Shown in pieces: positions 49,124-58,724 of a stretch of 64,000 bases of DNA (position 1 is its first letter; the number at the start of each line of letters is the position of its first letter). The DNA lies in NCBI GenBank assembly GCA_001897605.1, contig MKTL01000005.1, forward strand, positions 145,147 through 209,146, given 5' to 3'. The DNA is from Clostridiales bacterium 38-18. GTDB taxonomy: Bacteria > Bacillota > Clostridia > Peptostreptococcales > Acidaminobacteraceae. The translations under genes were made by a program, and so were the position numbers. The notes beneath the pieces were generated by a model. The model searched no databases. It had not been told where the DNA came from and worked only from the letters and a program-made list of their open reading frames with translations.

Positions 49124-51202
49124 ATGAAAGTAAAAAGTCGAATTCGCTTAATTATATTTATAACTCTATATACATTGATGTTTGTAATCTTTTCAGCTTC
49201 TGCTGTTTATTTAAGATATTTTTTAGTCTCAATTACACCAAGTGATTCAATATTTGCATCTAATGTTTTCTTAGCGAATGACTTTGAAGTCACAACTTTT
49301 TCAAATATATTTTTACATTTGGAAACATATGCTGCACTTTTTAAATTTGATTTAGTTTCAGTCTTTTTTTATTGTTTGTTTATTGCTTTTATAGTTTTTA
49401 ACTTAGGCTATAATTCAAAACTTAAACTTTCTCAATCTTATAAGGATTCAAGTACTGGCTCACACGGTACTGCAAGATGGCAAACAAAAATTGAAATGAA
49501 AAAAAACTATATGTCGAAAGACAGGGTCGGTTATTTCATTGGTGGTTTGGTACAACGACCGTTTAGCTTTGATGATTATGATAATTATCTTTTTCAGCCA
49601 GAGGATCAGAAAGAAGTAAATCAAAATTCAATTGTAATTGCTCCTTCTGGTAAATGGAAAACGACTTCATTCATTTTTACTAACGCACTACATTTAATAA
49701 ATATTTATCTTAATTTTTTCTATCGTCAACAAAATCCTAAAGCTAATAAACGTTTTGAGTTTGAAAAGTATGAGGGTGATGTAAGCGAAATAATTGATAT
49801 TTCAAAGATGCCCGATTTTATTTTTTCAGATGGTAAAAAAGAAATCTATCAAATCACATCAAATGCTTTTAGAAAAGCTGGTTATGATATTTGGGTTTTA
49901 GATTTTTTAGCCTTTCAAAGAGGAGAAAGGACTAATCCTTTAGACTACATAATAGAAGAGCAAGACATAGCTCGTGTTGCTCACAACATTTTAATAACTT
50001 TGAGAGGTATTGAAGGCAGTAATCTCAATACAAATCCTATTTGGATTAATGGAGCAAGTTTGTTTTTAGAATTTGCAATTTCTTACACACTTCATTTTAT
50101 GCCACCCGAGAGGCACAATATGGATGGTGTAATGGAAGTTTTTAATAAAGATGAATTGGCAGACCCAGAGTTAAGTTTGGTTTTCCATAAAGTTAATAAT
50201 CTATCTGGAATAACGTTAAGTTTATATTTATCTTGGATTAAAATTGCAGGCTCATTGAGGGATGGTATTTTAGGTGGTCTTGCCATCGACTTAAAGTTTT
50301 TTAATTATTCCGTTATTCGAGAAATAACAAGTCACTCAACCATTGATTTTAGAAACTTAGGCACTGTTAAAAAACGACCAGTTGTTATTTATTTATGGTT
50401 TGATCCAAACGACAAGACATTTTCCCCAATCTTGAACGTTACAATAAACAATATGTTTTCAGCAATGTATAGAACTGCAAGTAAATATAGTGGCTCAAAA
50501 TTGCCTGTTTCTGTTTATATTTTCTTAGATGAAGCAAAATCCTTAGGTACGATTCAAGATATGGATGCAAAATTATCAAACATGAGAAGTTTTAGAATTA
50601 AACTGTCTCAAATTTTTCAAAATCCTTCTCAGATCGTTGATTTATACGGTGAGGAAAAAGCAAGCTCTATTCGTTCAAACTCAGATAATTATTTTATCTT
50701 GGGTGTAAATAGTTATGAAGAAGCAAAAGAAGTTAGTGAGCTTCTTGGTACAAAAACTATAAAAGTAGAGTCTGGACAAAGTAAAATGGATTTAGATAAG
50801 ACTGATTTAATAACATCTTCTGATAAAGGGCGTTCATTGATGGATGCAAGAGAAGTAAATGATAAACCTGTTGAAGACTTAATTTTTAATCAAGCAGGAC
50901 GTAAACCGATTTATATCAAAAAGATACAATATGAGTACTGGAATCCCAAGCATAGAATATTTGATTTAGCATCAGAAGAATTAATACCGCAGTTCACCAA
51001 TGTATCACAAGCGTTAAATCGAAATACTGAGAAACAACACATTGAAGTAGAGCCATTGGAAATTAAAATTGAAGCTACTCCCGAGCTTAAGAATGAAATA
51101 AATATGGATTACGAAAATGAAAATGAAGTTGATTTTGACGATTCTGCAAAATCTGAAAAAATCAATCAAGAGAAAACTATTTCGTGGTTTGAAACACTAT
51201 AA
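49124..51202 (+). CDS. VirD4/TraG-type coupling protein
   Basis: A 692-residue protein. Two N-terminal membrane helices (about 8-35 and 75-95) precede the TGSHGTARW motif of VirD4/TraG proteins (111-119). The P-loop reads APSGKWKTT at 173-181: a tryptophan (178) replaces the glycine before the catalytic lysine. The Walker B region YIFLDEAKSLG is near 464-474. The protein recruits the DNA-relaxase complex to the channel. The acidic C-terminal 60 residues may contact partners. It stands before the Tad-like operon, apart from virB4. Confidence 0.9.
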   Translation: MKVKSRIRLIIFITLYTLMFVIFSASAVYLRYFLVSITPSDSIFASNVFLANDFEVTTFSNIFLHLETYAALFKFDLVSVFFYCLFIAFIVFNLGYNSKLKLSQSYKDSSTGSHGTARWQTKIEMKKNYMSKDRVGYFIGGLVQRPFSFDDYDNYLFQPEDQKEVNQNSIVIAPSGKWKTTSFIFTNALHLINIYLNFFYRQQNPKANKRFEFEKYEGDVSEIIDISKMPDFIFSDGKKEIYQITSNAFRKAGYDIWVLDFLAFQRGERTNPLDYIIEEQDIARVAHNILITLRGIEGSNLNTNPIWINGASLFLEFAISYTLHFMPPERHNMDGVMEVFNKDELADPELSLVFHKVNNLSGITLSLYLSWIKIAGSLRDGILGGLAIDLKFFNYSVIREITSHSTIDFRNLGTVKKRPVVIYLWFDPNDKTFSPILNVTINNMFSAMYRTASKYSGSKLPVSVYIFLDEAKSLGTIQDMDAKLSNMRSFRIKLSQIFQNPSQIVDLYGEEKASSIRSNSDNYFILGVNSYEEAKEVSELLGTKTIKVESGQSKMDLDKTDLITSSDKGRSLMDAREVNDKPVEDLIFNQAGRKPIYIKKIQYEYWNPKHRIFDLASEELIPQFTNVSQALNRNTEKQHIEVEPLEIKIEATPELKNEINMDYENENEVDFDDSAKSEKINQEKTISWFETL

Positions 51203-51514
51203 ACAAAAAGAGAAGGGTCTCTGCAAAGACTCTTCTCTCTGAATTACAACAAATAATCAATACAACTACCTTCCCAAGTAGACAAAATCAACGTATTACA
51301 CTTAACGTGATAATACGGATGATTTATTTTGCGCATCTTTTATTTGTCATACATATTATAAGTTATGTTTTTGTTTTGTGCAACAGAGGAAAAACGAAGC
51401 GTCAGCATGACGCCTATAAATTTGTAATACATTTTATGACGTGCAGCTGCTCAATCACGCTTCCTGAAGAACGTGTTTTGTAATACAAATGTGAAATAAG
51501 TTGAGAGGTATTCA
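51203..51514. other. Intergenic region with hairpins and repeats
   Basis: It holds an imperfect AGAGAAG/CTTCTCT hairpin just after virD4, a palindrome variant at 51397-51414 and a TGTAWTACA unit at 51423-51487. A lone CGTATTACA is at 51292. Confidence 0.65.
51423..51487. repeat. TGTAWTACA 65-bp repeat unit
   Basis: Boxes at 51423 and 51479, 56 bp apart, core in reverse orientation (GTGCAGCTG and CTTCCTGAAGAA). It ends 27 bp before the next start codon. Confidence 0.9.
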
Positions 51515-52702
51515 ATGTACTTAGTTTTAGCAATTTTAGAAAACAATCAAGACTGGAATCGAATACAAGATTTTAACCTACCTATTCTCATGTCAAAAAA
51601 TATTGATTCAATGAAAGCATTTAGAGAAGTAAATGAGGAAGAGTACGCATTTGCTATTTTAGATAAAAATGTCTTTTTTAAAGATGCAGTAGTTGAAACT
51701 ATTAAATTGCCAGTTATATTTTTTGACGGCGATTATTCTGTTTTACAACAGTCTATCATTGAGCAAACGGAAAAACTCAAGAAGATTGAAAGTATCGCTA
51801 AATTAGAAGAAGAACCACCAATATTAGAAATAAAACCACAAGAAGTTATTTCCGAGTCAATTATAAGTAAAATTGTGCAGGATGATGAAATACAACAAGA
51901 ACCTAGTTTGCCTATTAAGGGAGCATCTTCATTTAGAAGAAATGCATCACAAGTTTTCACGTTTGGTGGTCTCGGTGGTACCGGCTCTACAACATCAGCT
52001 CTTTGTATGTGTAAAAAACTTTCAGATAATGGGGTGAATGTAACGTTAGTTGAATTAACAAGCAAAAGTTACGTGTATGATTATTTAAATCTTTTTTCAC
52101 AGTATAAGAAAGTTGGTATGGCTGAAACTAATATTTTAGAAAACTTAGAGCAATCTGATTCGCTTGACTATAACAATATCTTGATAATTGAAAATATGAG
52201 AATTATTCATCAACGCCCAGATGAAGAAGTAAAAGTCAAAAAGATTGAAAGGCTTATAAATCTACTTTCTGACAGCCAAGTAATCATATTTGATCTAGGC
52301 GAGAGCTTCTTTGATAAAGATTATGAAGTGATTTTAAATCGAGCAGATAACATACTGGTTATAGATATGGAAGTACACAAAACGATTCGATGCGCCTCAA
52401 GTATAAATAGACTACTTAATAACAAAATCAGCTTTAATTATCTGCTAAATAAATTTGTACCAAATAGCAAAGTACTTATCGAGTTAAAAGAGATCCACAG
52501 AAAAGACTCGTTTCAAACATGCGAGCTGATCGATTATTCATCCATATTTGATACGACACCGTTAAATAGTTTGAGTAAGTTTGAGAGTATACAAATTGGT
52601 TTATCTTCTCAACTTAGAAACTTAATTCCACGTAATGCATTACCAGTGAATGAAAGTAAATCAAAATTAATTAAAACTTTAAAAGAGAGGTTATTAAAAT
52701 GA
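51515..52702 (+). CDS. TadZ/CpaE-like MinD-family ATPase (pilus localisation)
   Basis: A 395-residue protein. The N-terminal 100 residues resemble a response-regulator-like fold. A P-loop-like GGLGGTGSTTS near 150-160 has Ser in place of the usual lysine of KGGxGKTT, and VIIFDLGESF follows as a Walker-B-like strand. TadZ/CpaE proteins place the Tad pilus machine at the membrane, and loss of the lysine is known in some of them. It is the first gene of the Tad-like operon and overlaps the CpaB-like gene by 4 bp. Confidence 0.65.
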   Translation: MYLVLAILENNQDWNRIQDFNLPILMSKNIDSMKAFREVNEEEYAFAILDKNVFFKDAVVETIKLPVIFFDGDYSVLQQSIIEQTEKLKKIESIAKLEEEPPILEIKPQEVISESIISKIVQDDEIQQEPSLPIKGASSFRRNASQVFTFGGLGGTGSTTSALCMCKKLSDNGVNVTLVELTSKSYVYDYLNLFSQYKKVGMAETNILENLEQSDSLDYNNILIIENMRIIHQRPDEEVKVKKIERLINLLSDSQVIIFDLGESFFDKDYEVILNRADNILVIDMEVHKTIRCASSINRLLNNKISFNYLLNKFVPNSKVLIELKEIHRKDSFQTCELIDYSSIFDTTPLNSLSKFESIQIGLSSQLRNLIPRNALPVNESKSKLIKTLKERLLK

Positions 52703-53526
52703 GAATTAAAAACATGAAGTCTGTATTAATCGTTCTGATAGCAATTTTAATTACAATGGCTGCATCTATCTCAATTTTTCAAAATGTCATTATTCCTAAC
52801 AAAATCAGTAGCAGAGAAGCAGAGTTAAGAAGTGAGTTTGATGTAACTTCATGGGAAACGGTATCGGTTGTCATACCTAAAGTGGATAGAATACCTGCAT
52901 TTACAGTCTTTAACGATACTAATACTCAAGAGTACTTTGTATTTGAAGCGAGACCTAAAAAATTTCTTACTGGCTATGAGGTTACTAATTTAGATGATTT
53001 AAAAGGTAAGTTTTCAAGACAAGACTTGTACTTAAATCAAGCTGTTTTGAATAACTGGATTTATGATGAATTTGATCAGATGGAGTCGAGCGATAGAGAA
53101 GTTGAAGCAAGAGTAAAATTTCTAGTAGGAGATACGGTCTCGGTTGGCAACTTAATTGATGTATCTGTGAACTATGGAAATGGACTGACAGAAGTTGTTT
53201 TATCTAAGGTCAAAGTAAAAGATATTAAATCGCCTTATATCGAAACCGTGAGAAATGAAGATGGTACTCTAACCACATACAACAATACTAATCCTGCCAA
53301 TAGAGACGATACAAAAAACTTTATCGTAATATTAGAACTTAACGAGCAAGAAAGATCTTTACTAAAATTTGCCGAGCAAGTTGGTTATCTTGACGCACAA
53401 AAATATATTGACGAAACTCAAGACGCTTCACCAGTAACTTTTACTATTGATGATTTAGAATTAATAGAAGGTGTAAACGCGAATTTAGAAAAACAAGAAC
53501 AAACGGATATTTCTGACAACAATTAG
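52699..53526 (+). CDS. CpaB/RcpC-like SAF-domain pilus assembly protein
   Basis: A 275-residue protein with an N-terminal membrane helix (about 8-28) and a SAF-like region followed by beta-rich sequence (VGDTVSVGNLIDVSVNYGNG, about 148-167). This is the layout of CpaB/RcpC proteins of Tad pili, which lie on the outer side of the membrane and help pass the pilus through the wall. Position between two MinD-like genes supports it. The C-terminus is acidic. Confidence 0.65.
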   Translation: MRIKNMKSVLIVLIAILITMAASISIFQNVIIPNKISSREAELRSEFDVTSWETVSVVIPKVDRIPAFTVFNDTNTQEYFVFEARPKKFLTGYEVTNLDDLKGKFSRQDLYLNQAVLNNWIYDEFDQMESSDREVEARVKFLVGDTVSVGNLIDVSVNYGNGLTEVVLSKVKVKDIKSPYIETVRNEDGTLTTYNNTNPANRDDTKNFIVILELNEQERSLLKFAEQVGYLDAQKYIDETQDASPVTFTIDDLELIEGVNANLEKQEQTDISDNN

Positions 53527-53537
53527 GTCGTTTGCTA

Positions 53538-53566
53538 TTGTCCTATATTGCTTTATATGGTATCAT
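53538..53566 (+). promoter_or_regulatory. Element-type promoter inside the Tad operon
   Basis: TTGTCC, 17 bp, TATCAT with TGG. The upstream GTTTGCTATTG matches the family. It gives the downstream pilus genes a second promoter. The palindrome at 53580-53598 follows it. Confidence 0.75.
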
Positions 53567-53579
53567 TAATTAAGTGATT

Positions 53580-53598
53580 AAGCGTCAGGCTGACGCTT
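53580..53598. repeat. 19-bp palindrome AAGCGTCAGGCTGACGCTT
   Basis: Perfect copy in the leader, 20 bp before the start codon at 53619, the same position as the copy before parA. Confidence 0.9.
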
Positions 53599-53618
53599 GG
53601 AAAGAAGGGATTTTACAA

Positions 53619-54374
53619 ATGTTAATTTCAATAAGAGGACAAAATTATTCTGGAAAATCAACAATCATGGTACATTTAGCATCAGTTTTAGGTCGCGATA
53701 AGAGTGTTTTATTAATTGACCTAAATAGCAAAACTGATCGGTCATTAAGAGACATGCTGCTTAATTCAAATAAAATCTCAAACGGAGTAGATAACTACGT
53801 TAATGAAAAATTGATTAATGATAATTTATCTAAAGAAGAATTTTTAAGATGTTGCCAAGAGGTCAAAAAGAACATAATGATAATGTCGAATCCAACTATT
53901 AAGACTCCTACAGATAAGCAAATTGTTGAACTGATAATTGATGCAAATAAGTATTTTGATTATGTTTTCATTGAAATGCAAGCTAATGATGAAAGATTCT
54001 TAAGTCTCGACTCTAGTATTGATATTGACATTCAGACATTTAAACAACATCAAAATGAGGTAGAGAATCTTTATTTATCATTCACGCAAAAGTCGAGATT
54101 TATAATTGCTCAATATGATGCCAGTATAAATTTTAATTTGGAAAAGATTATAGCAAGACTTAGCAAAATTGCCAATAATCTTAATGAAACGCTAGTGTTT
54201 CCTGTTCCGTATCATTCGGACGTCATTAATGATATGAATGAAAAGTTACTGTTTTATACAATGGACAATTCAGAGACGGATTATGTAAAGGCAATTAACA
54301 AATTGTGTGAATCGTTTGGATATATTCAAGCTCCAGTAAAGAAAGGATTTAAATTATGGAAAACCAAATCATAA
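53619..54374 (+). CDS. Second MinD/ParA-like ATPase of the pilus operon
   Basis: A 252-residue protein with P-loop GQNYSGKST at 6-14 and SVLLIDLNSKTD at about 31-42. The fold is that of MinD/TadZ ATPases; the glycine-rich loop keeps its lysine, in contrast to the TadZ-like protein at 51515. I use the ATG at 53619 (GAAGGG upstream) rather than the GTG at 53571, which would translate through the palindrome. It overlaps the TadA/CpaF gene by 19 bp, so it is likely part of the same machine. Confidence 0.75.
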   Translation: MLISIRGQNYSGKSTIMVHLASVLGRDKSVLLIDLNSKTDRSLRDMLLNSNKISNGVDNYVNEKLINDNLSKEEFLRCCQEVKKNIMIMSNPTIKTPTDKQIVELIIDANKYFDYVFIEMQANDERFLSLDSSIDIDIQTFKQHQNEVENLYLSFTQKSRFIIAQYDASINFNLEKIIARLSKIANNLNETLVFPVPYHSDVINDMNEKLLFYTMDNSETDYVKAINKLCESFGYIQAPVKKGFKLWKTKS

Positions 54375-55936
54375 AGATAAAATCCTTCGGGATGGAATTT
54401 GTTAAAACATATGAAGACCATGACGCTTTTTATAAATTATCAAATTTTAAAACACAGGATGAGTCTAAAAAAGTTCTCGAGAAAATAAAAAAAACAAGGG
54501 AACAAGCAAAATATGATTTTAAAGCAAGAGAAAACGTTTTATTTCATTATTCCCAAGCTTTACTATCAAATCAAAATTTAGTTAAGGTTGATGATTATAT
54601 TAACTTTGATGAAATTACGTTCAATGAAGTAAGTATAATCTTCGAAATGCTCCTTTTAATTTACGATTTAAAAGACCTTATCTATAAGTTTAATTTAGAT
54701 TATGAAATCGTTGAGTCTGACATTATTCAATTGGCTAATCAGTTAAGAGCGGATATTAAGACCTATTTTATTAAATCGGAGGTTAGAGTCGCTTTTTTCG
54801 CACAGTTAATTTATATGTACACCAATGGTGATGGTCCGATTGACACTTTGAGATATCACAATATTAACGACTTGGCCTTTATAAGACAGGATTATATATA
54901 TGTCGTAGTAGACGAAAGTTGCTATCACCTTAAGTTTCTTAAATTCATTAATTATCATGATATGGTAAATGTTGCGTATAAAAACACAATGAACGCATTT
55001 TCGCAATCAAATCCAGCGGTGGTTACAGAAAAACCAAATGGATCTCGAATCACTGTAACTGGTTTTGAACATGCTCCTATTAACTCTATTTATTATAATG
55101 AGCGTGTATTTAATAACAGGATTTTTTCTTTATATGAATTAGTCGGGAAGTCAACGCTCTCTAAGGAAATGGCTGAAATATTAAGTTATATTGTAAAAGG
55201 CAGAGGAAGAATAATCGTAACAGGCTCTAACTCAAATGTTGGTAAAACAACGATGATGATTGCTCTTATGAATGAAATTGACAGGCGTGATGGCTTAGGA
55301 CTCCTTGATAATAATGATGAAACTAAGTTAGCTACTAGAATTGGAAACTTAAATGTAATTACAAACTTAGTGAGGGATGATGAAAAAACAGACTTCATTT
55401 TCAATTTCTTTTATAAGCAAAGTAGACGATTTTTAAGCATTGGCGAACTTGTTACACCTTCTCAAGCTGCTATGTTGATTTCATTATCACTTTCTATGAA
55501 TAGTGGTATTATAACCAATACGTTTTCAATTGAGCCAACATTAGTAATTGAGAATTTAAGTAATAAAATGATTGAACATCCTAAATACAATAGTAAAGAA
55601 CAAGCAATTAATGACCTAATACAAGCGGTTGATATTGTAGTTCATTTAAAACGATCGGCGCAGGATTCATCAAGAATTATTTGTACTGGCATATATGAAG
55701 TTATAGAAAAGCCAACTATGTTAGCAAATCATAGTATGAAGCTTGACGAATTAGAGAAACTTGACCTTCTAAAAAAGCATACAACCGACTATAAGTACGT
55801 TGAGTTAATTAGGTATGATGAAGTTAAAGACGAGTGGATATTCAGCTCAAAACCTAGTACACAATTAATAAATCGATTAGATTCAGTTTGCAGAGACAAG
55901 TACAAGATTGATTTAAATTCATATTGGAGTAATTAA
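54356..55936 (+). CDS. TadA/CpaF-like secretion ATPase
   Basis: A 526-residue protein. A long N-terminal region is followed by the VirB11/CpaF-type core with P-loop GSNSNVGKTT at about 289-298, an acidic strand (LGLLDNNDETKLA) and LSIGELVTPSQAAMLISLSL, corresponding to the Asp box and C-terminal region. It would power pilus extension, and possibly retraction. It differs from the usual CpaF in the loop spacing and in the weak Walker B, so it may be a divergent branch. The TadB- and TadC-like genes follow directly. Confidence 0.8.
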   Translation: MENQIIKIKSFGMEFVKTYEDHDAFYKLSNFKTQDESKKVLEKIKKTREQAKYDFKARENVLFHYSQALLSNQNLVKVDDYINFDEITFNEVSIIFEMLLLIYDLKDLIYKFNLDYEIVESDIIQLANQLRADIKTYFIKSEVRVAFFAQLIYMYTNGDGPIDTLRYHNINDLAFIRQDYIYVVVDESCYHLKFLKFINYHDMVNVAYKNTMNAFSQSNPAVVTEKPNGSRITVTGFEHAPINSIYYNERVFNNRIFSLYELVGKSTLSKEMAEILSYIVKGRGRIIVTGSNSNVGKTTMMIALMNEIDRRDGLGLLDNNDETKLATRIGNLNVITNLVRDDEKTDFIFNFFYKQSRRFLSIGELVTPSQAAMLISLSLSMNSGIITNTFSIEPTLVIENLSNKMIEHPKYNSKEQAINDLIQAVDIVVHLKRSAQDSSRIICTGIYEVIEKPTMLANHSMKLDELEKLDLLKKHTTDYKYVELIRYDEVKDEWIFSSKPSTQLINRLDSVCRDKYKIDLNSYWSN

Positions 55937-55938
55937 TT

Positions 55939-56880
55939 ATGGTTTTAATAATACTGATTGTCGTGCTGTTAGTTACACTTTTGGGATTAAATCTTTACCA
56001 AAAAAATATCTTCAAAAACTATCGTGTAACAGTTACAGATGTACCAAAACCTATGAGAGTTTTAGAGTTCATTGATAATAGTAAGTTTTTTTCAATGATT
56101 AGGATTAAAATACGCAACTCATTAATGGCTATCAATAGCAATTCTAAAGATAAAAACCATGAGATCAGTACTCAAATCATAATAGGGTTTCTTTACTTAT
56201 CAGTTCCTATTTTACTTTTGAGTAGTATTATTTTTAAAAATATCGTTTATGTCCTAGTTGCTCTTATAGGTGTTTACCTACTATTTTTCTTTATTATCGT
56301 TTCAATTCAAAATCATGCAAACAACAGAATGTCTAAAAGTCTCGTGAAACTATACAGCTTTACGGTTGAAAAAATACAATATCACAACAACATAATTAGT
56401 TTATTAAATTCAGTAATGAATGAAATGGATAGGTTTATGAGGCGTGACCTCGAAGACCTAGTGGACGTTTTAATTAGAACTCCAGATAACGAGATTCATT
56501 CGGAATTAAGGGCGTTGAACATCTATAATGAGGAATACTATACAAGATTTATTTATCTATGTGCAGATGCAAGAGAAAAAGGAATCACTAAAGATTTAGT
56601 AGATGTATTTGAACAATTGTCACAAAGCCTTGAGATCAGTCGGGAATTTCTAAAGCGGAAAGTATACAAAATCAATTTGTTTATTGGCTTACTTTTGTTT
56701 ATGGGTATTGTTGGTACTTTAGGAAGTAAATTTTATATGTTATATCTTCAAAACATGGCGAGTGGCTTGATATCTTCAACCAAAATGGATGAAATGATTA
56801 TGGCTATGGTAGATGGTGGCATAATTAGTTGCTTTGTTTACGCTTATTATAGTCTTAACAGACACAAAACGTTGAGGTAA
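55939..56880 (+). CDS. TadB-like pilus membrane platform protein
   Basis: A 313-residue protein with an N-terminal helix (about 1-20), two central helices (about 75-115), a cytoplasmic helical domain and two C-terminal helices (about 245-262 and 285-300). This is the GspF/TadB membrane-platform layout. It starts 2 bp after the CpaF stop and ends 4 bp before the TadC-like start. It would anchor the ATPase to the membrane during assembly. Confidence 0.75.
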   Translation: MVLIILIVVLLVTLLGLNLYQKNIFKNYRVTVTDVPKPMRVLEFIDNSKFFSMIRIKIRNSLMAINSNSKDKNHEISTQIIIGFLYLSVPILLLSSIIFKNIVYVLVALIGVYLLFFFIIVSIQNHANNRMSKSLVKLYSFTVEKIQYHNNIISLLNSVMNEMDRFMRRDLEDLVDVLIRTPDNEIHSELRALNIYNEEYYTRFIYLCADAREKGITKDLVDVFEQLSQSLEISREFLKRKVYKINLFIGLLLFMGIVGTLGSKFYMLYLQNMASGLISSTKMDEMIMAMVDGGIISCFVYAYYSLNRHKTLR

Positions 56881-56884
56881 TTTT

Positions 56885-57964
56885 ATGAAAGTGATTTTAG
56901 TAATACTGACTACAACAGTAATCTTGTTGCACTATGGTGACAAAATAAGTTTATTTTTAACAAAAAACAGTAAGCAAGGCATTTCGCCTATTAGATCAAT
57001 GCTTCAACTCGTAAAAAAGGTCGCTTTACCCAAAGAAGGTAGTTTAAGAGAACGACGAGCTATGAACATGCTTATGTTTAGCAAGTTAAACGTACCAACC
57101 TTTTATTACCTCAAATATTCAGTACTGGTTATAGCAGTTATTACTTTTTTCATCGTCCATCATTTGAATTTATCAGTAGTAATTACTAGCATAAGGACAG
57201 ACAATAATCTTCCAGAGGCCATGAGGTCAACTGCGTTTAGTGATGAACTATTCTTGTTTGAAGAAATGAAAGATACAGTGATTCCAAGTCGAATTTTAAA
57301 TGATAAGAACGAAATTGAGATTAAGCAGCTCATAAGAAGCAACATATTTATTTATGACTTAAGCTTTCATCAAGGGCAAGTAGAACAATCTGTAAACAAG
57401 GTCTATCAATCACTTAAACGATATTTCCAGTATGAAAGGATTGACTTAATAAAGCTAATATTGTTAATTTTTGTTTCTTTCCAGCTCCCAAATATAATCT
57501 TGTTCATCATTAATTTAGGGACAAATGAAAAAAAACATTTTGAAATTCTAGCATTAGAACAAACCTTTATGCTTCATGGCTCCTTAAAATCTTCAAATTT
57601 CAACTCAATGATGAACGAGTTACTTAGTGACTCTCACTACTACAAATCATTCTTGGAGTATGTTAAAGACAATATTAGTCGTGAGGGTAGTATTAATCTA
57701 TCTGATCTATCCGGTTTAAATGACGAAGAAAAGCTTTTTTTTGAAAAATTGATATTTGCATATGAGGGAAAGTTAGAAACTGTCGTTGACCGATTAAAAC
57801 AAAAGAGTAAGTTTATATCACTTAGAACTGAGAGTAAGCACATCAAGGAAATTGAGATAATTGACATGAATCAAGCAACAATATTTTTGATTATGTCACT
57901 CTTAATTCTTGTAAAAATGATTTATCCTTTTTTGAATGCAACACAATTTAATTTTGGATTTTAG
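56885..57964 (+). CDS. TadC-like pilus membrane platform protein
   Basis: A 359-residue membrane protein with helices at about 3-18, 78-95, 198-218 and 330-350. It lies after the TadB-like gene in the position of TadC. The sequence between helices is charged and helical. Together TadB and TadC would form the heteromeric platform. Sequence identity to known TadC is low by eye; call rests on topology and order. Confidence 0.65.
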   Translation: MKVILVILTTTVILLHYGDKISLFLTKNSKQGISPIRSMLQLVKKVALPKEGSLRERRAMNMLMFSKLNVPTFYYLKYSVLVIAVITFFIVHHLNLSVVITSIRTDNNLPEAMRSTAFSDELFLFEEMKDTVIPSRILNDKNEIEIKQLIRSNIFIYDLSFHQGQVEQSVNKVYQSLKRYFQYERIDLIKLILLIFVSFQLPNIILFIINLGTNEKKHFEILALEQTFMLHGSLKSSNFNSMMNELLSDSHYYKSFLEYVKDNISREGSINLSDLSGLNDEEKLFFEKLIFAYEGKLETVVDRLKQKSKFISLRTESKHIKEIEIIDMNQATIFLIMSLLILVKMIYPFLNATQFNFGF

Positions 57965-57976
57965 GGAGTTATATAA

Positions 57977-58357
57977 ATGGGAAGAATGTGGCTTGAAAAT
58001 TTGCTGACTGTACTTGGAATCGTTCTATCTGTACTTGTACTTAGCATTTCTGTATTGTCAGCAGATGTTATTAGTTCTTTAGAAAATCGAGATGTGATTG
58101 TTTCTGACATAAATGAAACCGCACTAATAGAACTAAATAGAGAACAAATAAATGGTTCCGATGTAATTGCATTTATTAGATATTATCAAGTAGAAAGTGA
58201 GGTGATAGTAAGCGTAGTAAATACTTATGGAACAATGGACTACATAAGTCAAAATTATGATTATGATTCGTTTCCAATTAAGTATGATGATGTTTACACT
58301 GTGAGTTATGAATATAACGAACAAAAAATTACAAAAATAAATTGTTTTAAAAATTAG
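57977..58357 (+). CDS. Pilin-like protein, operon member
   Basis: A 126-residue protein with an N-terminal hydrophobic helix preceded by few residues (MGRMWLENLLTVLGIVLSVL), then a polar domain with VIAFIRYYQV. This resembles minor pilins or TadE-type pseudopilins. No prepilin peptidase cleavage site (G followed by E at +5) is clear. The next gene begins 11 bp later with a good RBS (TTAGGAGG). Confidence 0.5.
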   Translation: MGRMWLENLLTVLGIVLSVLVLSISVLSADVISSLENRDVIVSDINETALIELNREQINGSDVIAFIRYYQVESEVIVSVVNTYGTMDYISQNYDYDSFPIKYDDVYTVSYEYNEQKITKINCFKN

Positions 58358-58367
58358 GAGGTTTATC

Positions 58368-58724
58368 ATGGCATCATTTTGGCAAAAGGCTTTAACATTT
58401 GGGTTGGTAGTTATCTTAGCTTTAATCGTAATTGTACCACAATTTTCAAGTGCAAAAGATATCGGCAGTACTGGGCTTGAGCAAAGTCAAAACTTAAATC
58501 AGATTTTAAATGATACAAATTTAGTTAATGGAACGGTTGTTTTAGCACATCTTAAAAACAACAACGGGAAATATGCAGTTGTTGTAAAAGACCCTTCGAA
58601 TACAGTTATCGCTACACCTTTAACATATGTTGAAGAATCTGGACTTTATACTGTTGAAAAATTTAAAGATGTAAATGGCAACTTAAGTTCAATTATTTTC
58701 ACAAAAACGAATCAGTCAAATTAA
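58368..58724 (+). CDS. Candidate major pilin
   Basis: A 118-residue protein with the form of a Flp/TadE-like pilin: a short N-terminus, a strong helix (KALTFGLVVILALIVIVPQF) and a small polar domain. RBS AGGAGG is very strong, in keeping with high expression of a pilin. A TGTAWTACA block begins at the base after its stop. The cleavage motif is not obvious, so assignment is by build and position. Confidence 0.5.
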   Translation: MASFWQKALTFGLVVILALIVIVPQFSSAKDIGSTGLEQSQNLNQILNDTNLVNGTVVLAHLKNNNGKYAVVVKDPSNTVIATPLTYVEESGLYTVEKFKDVNGNLSSIIFTKTNQSN

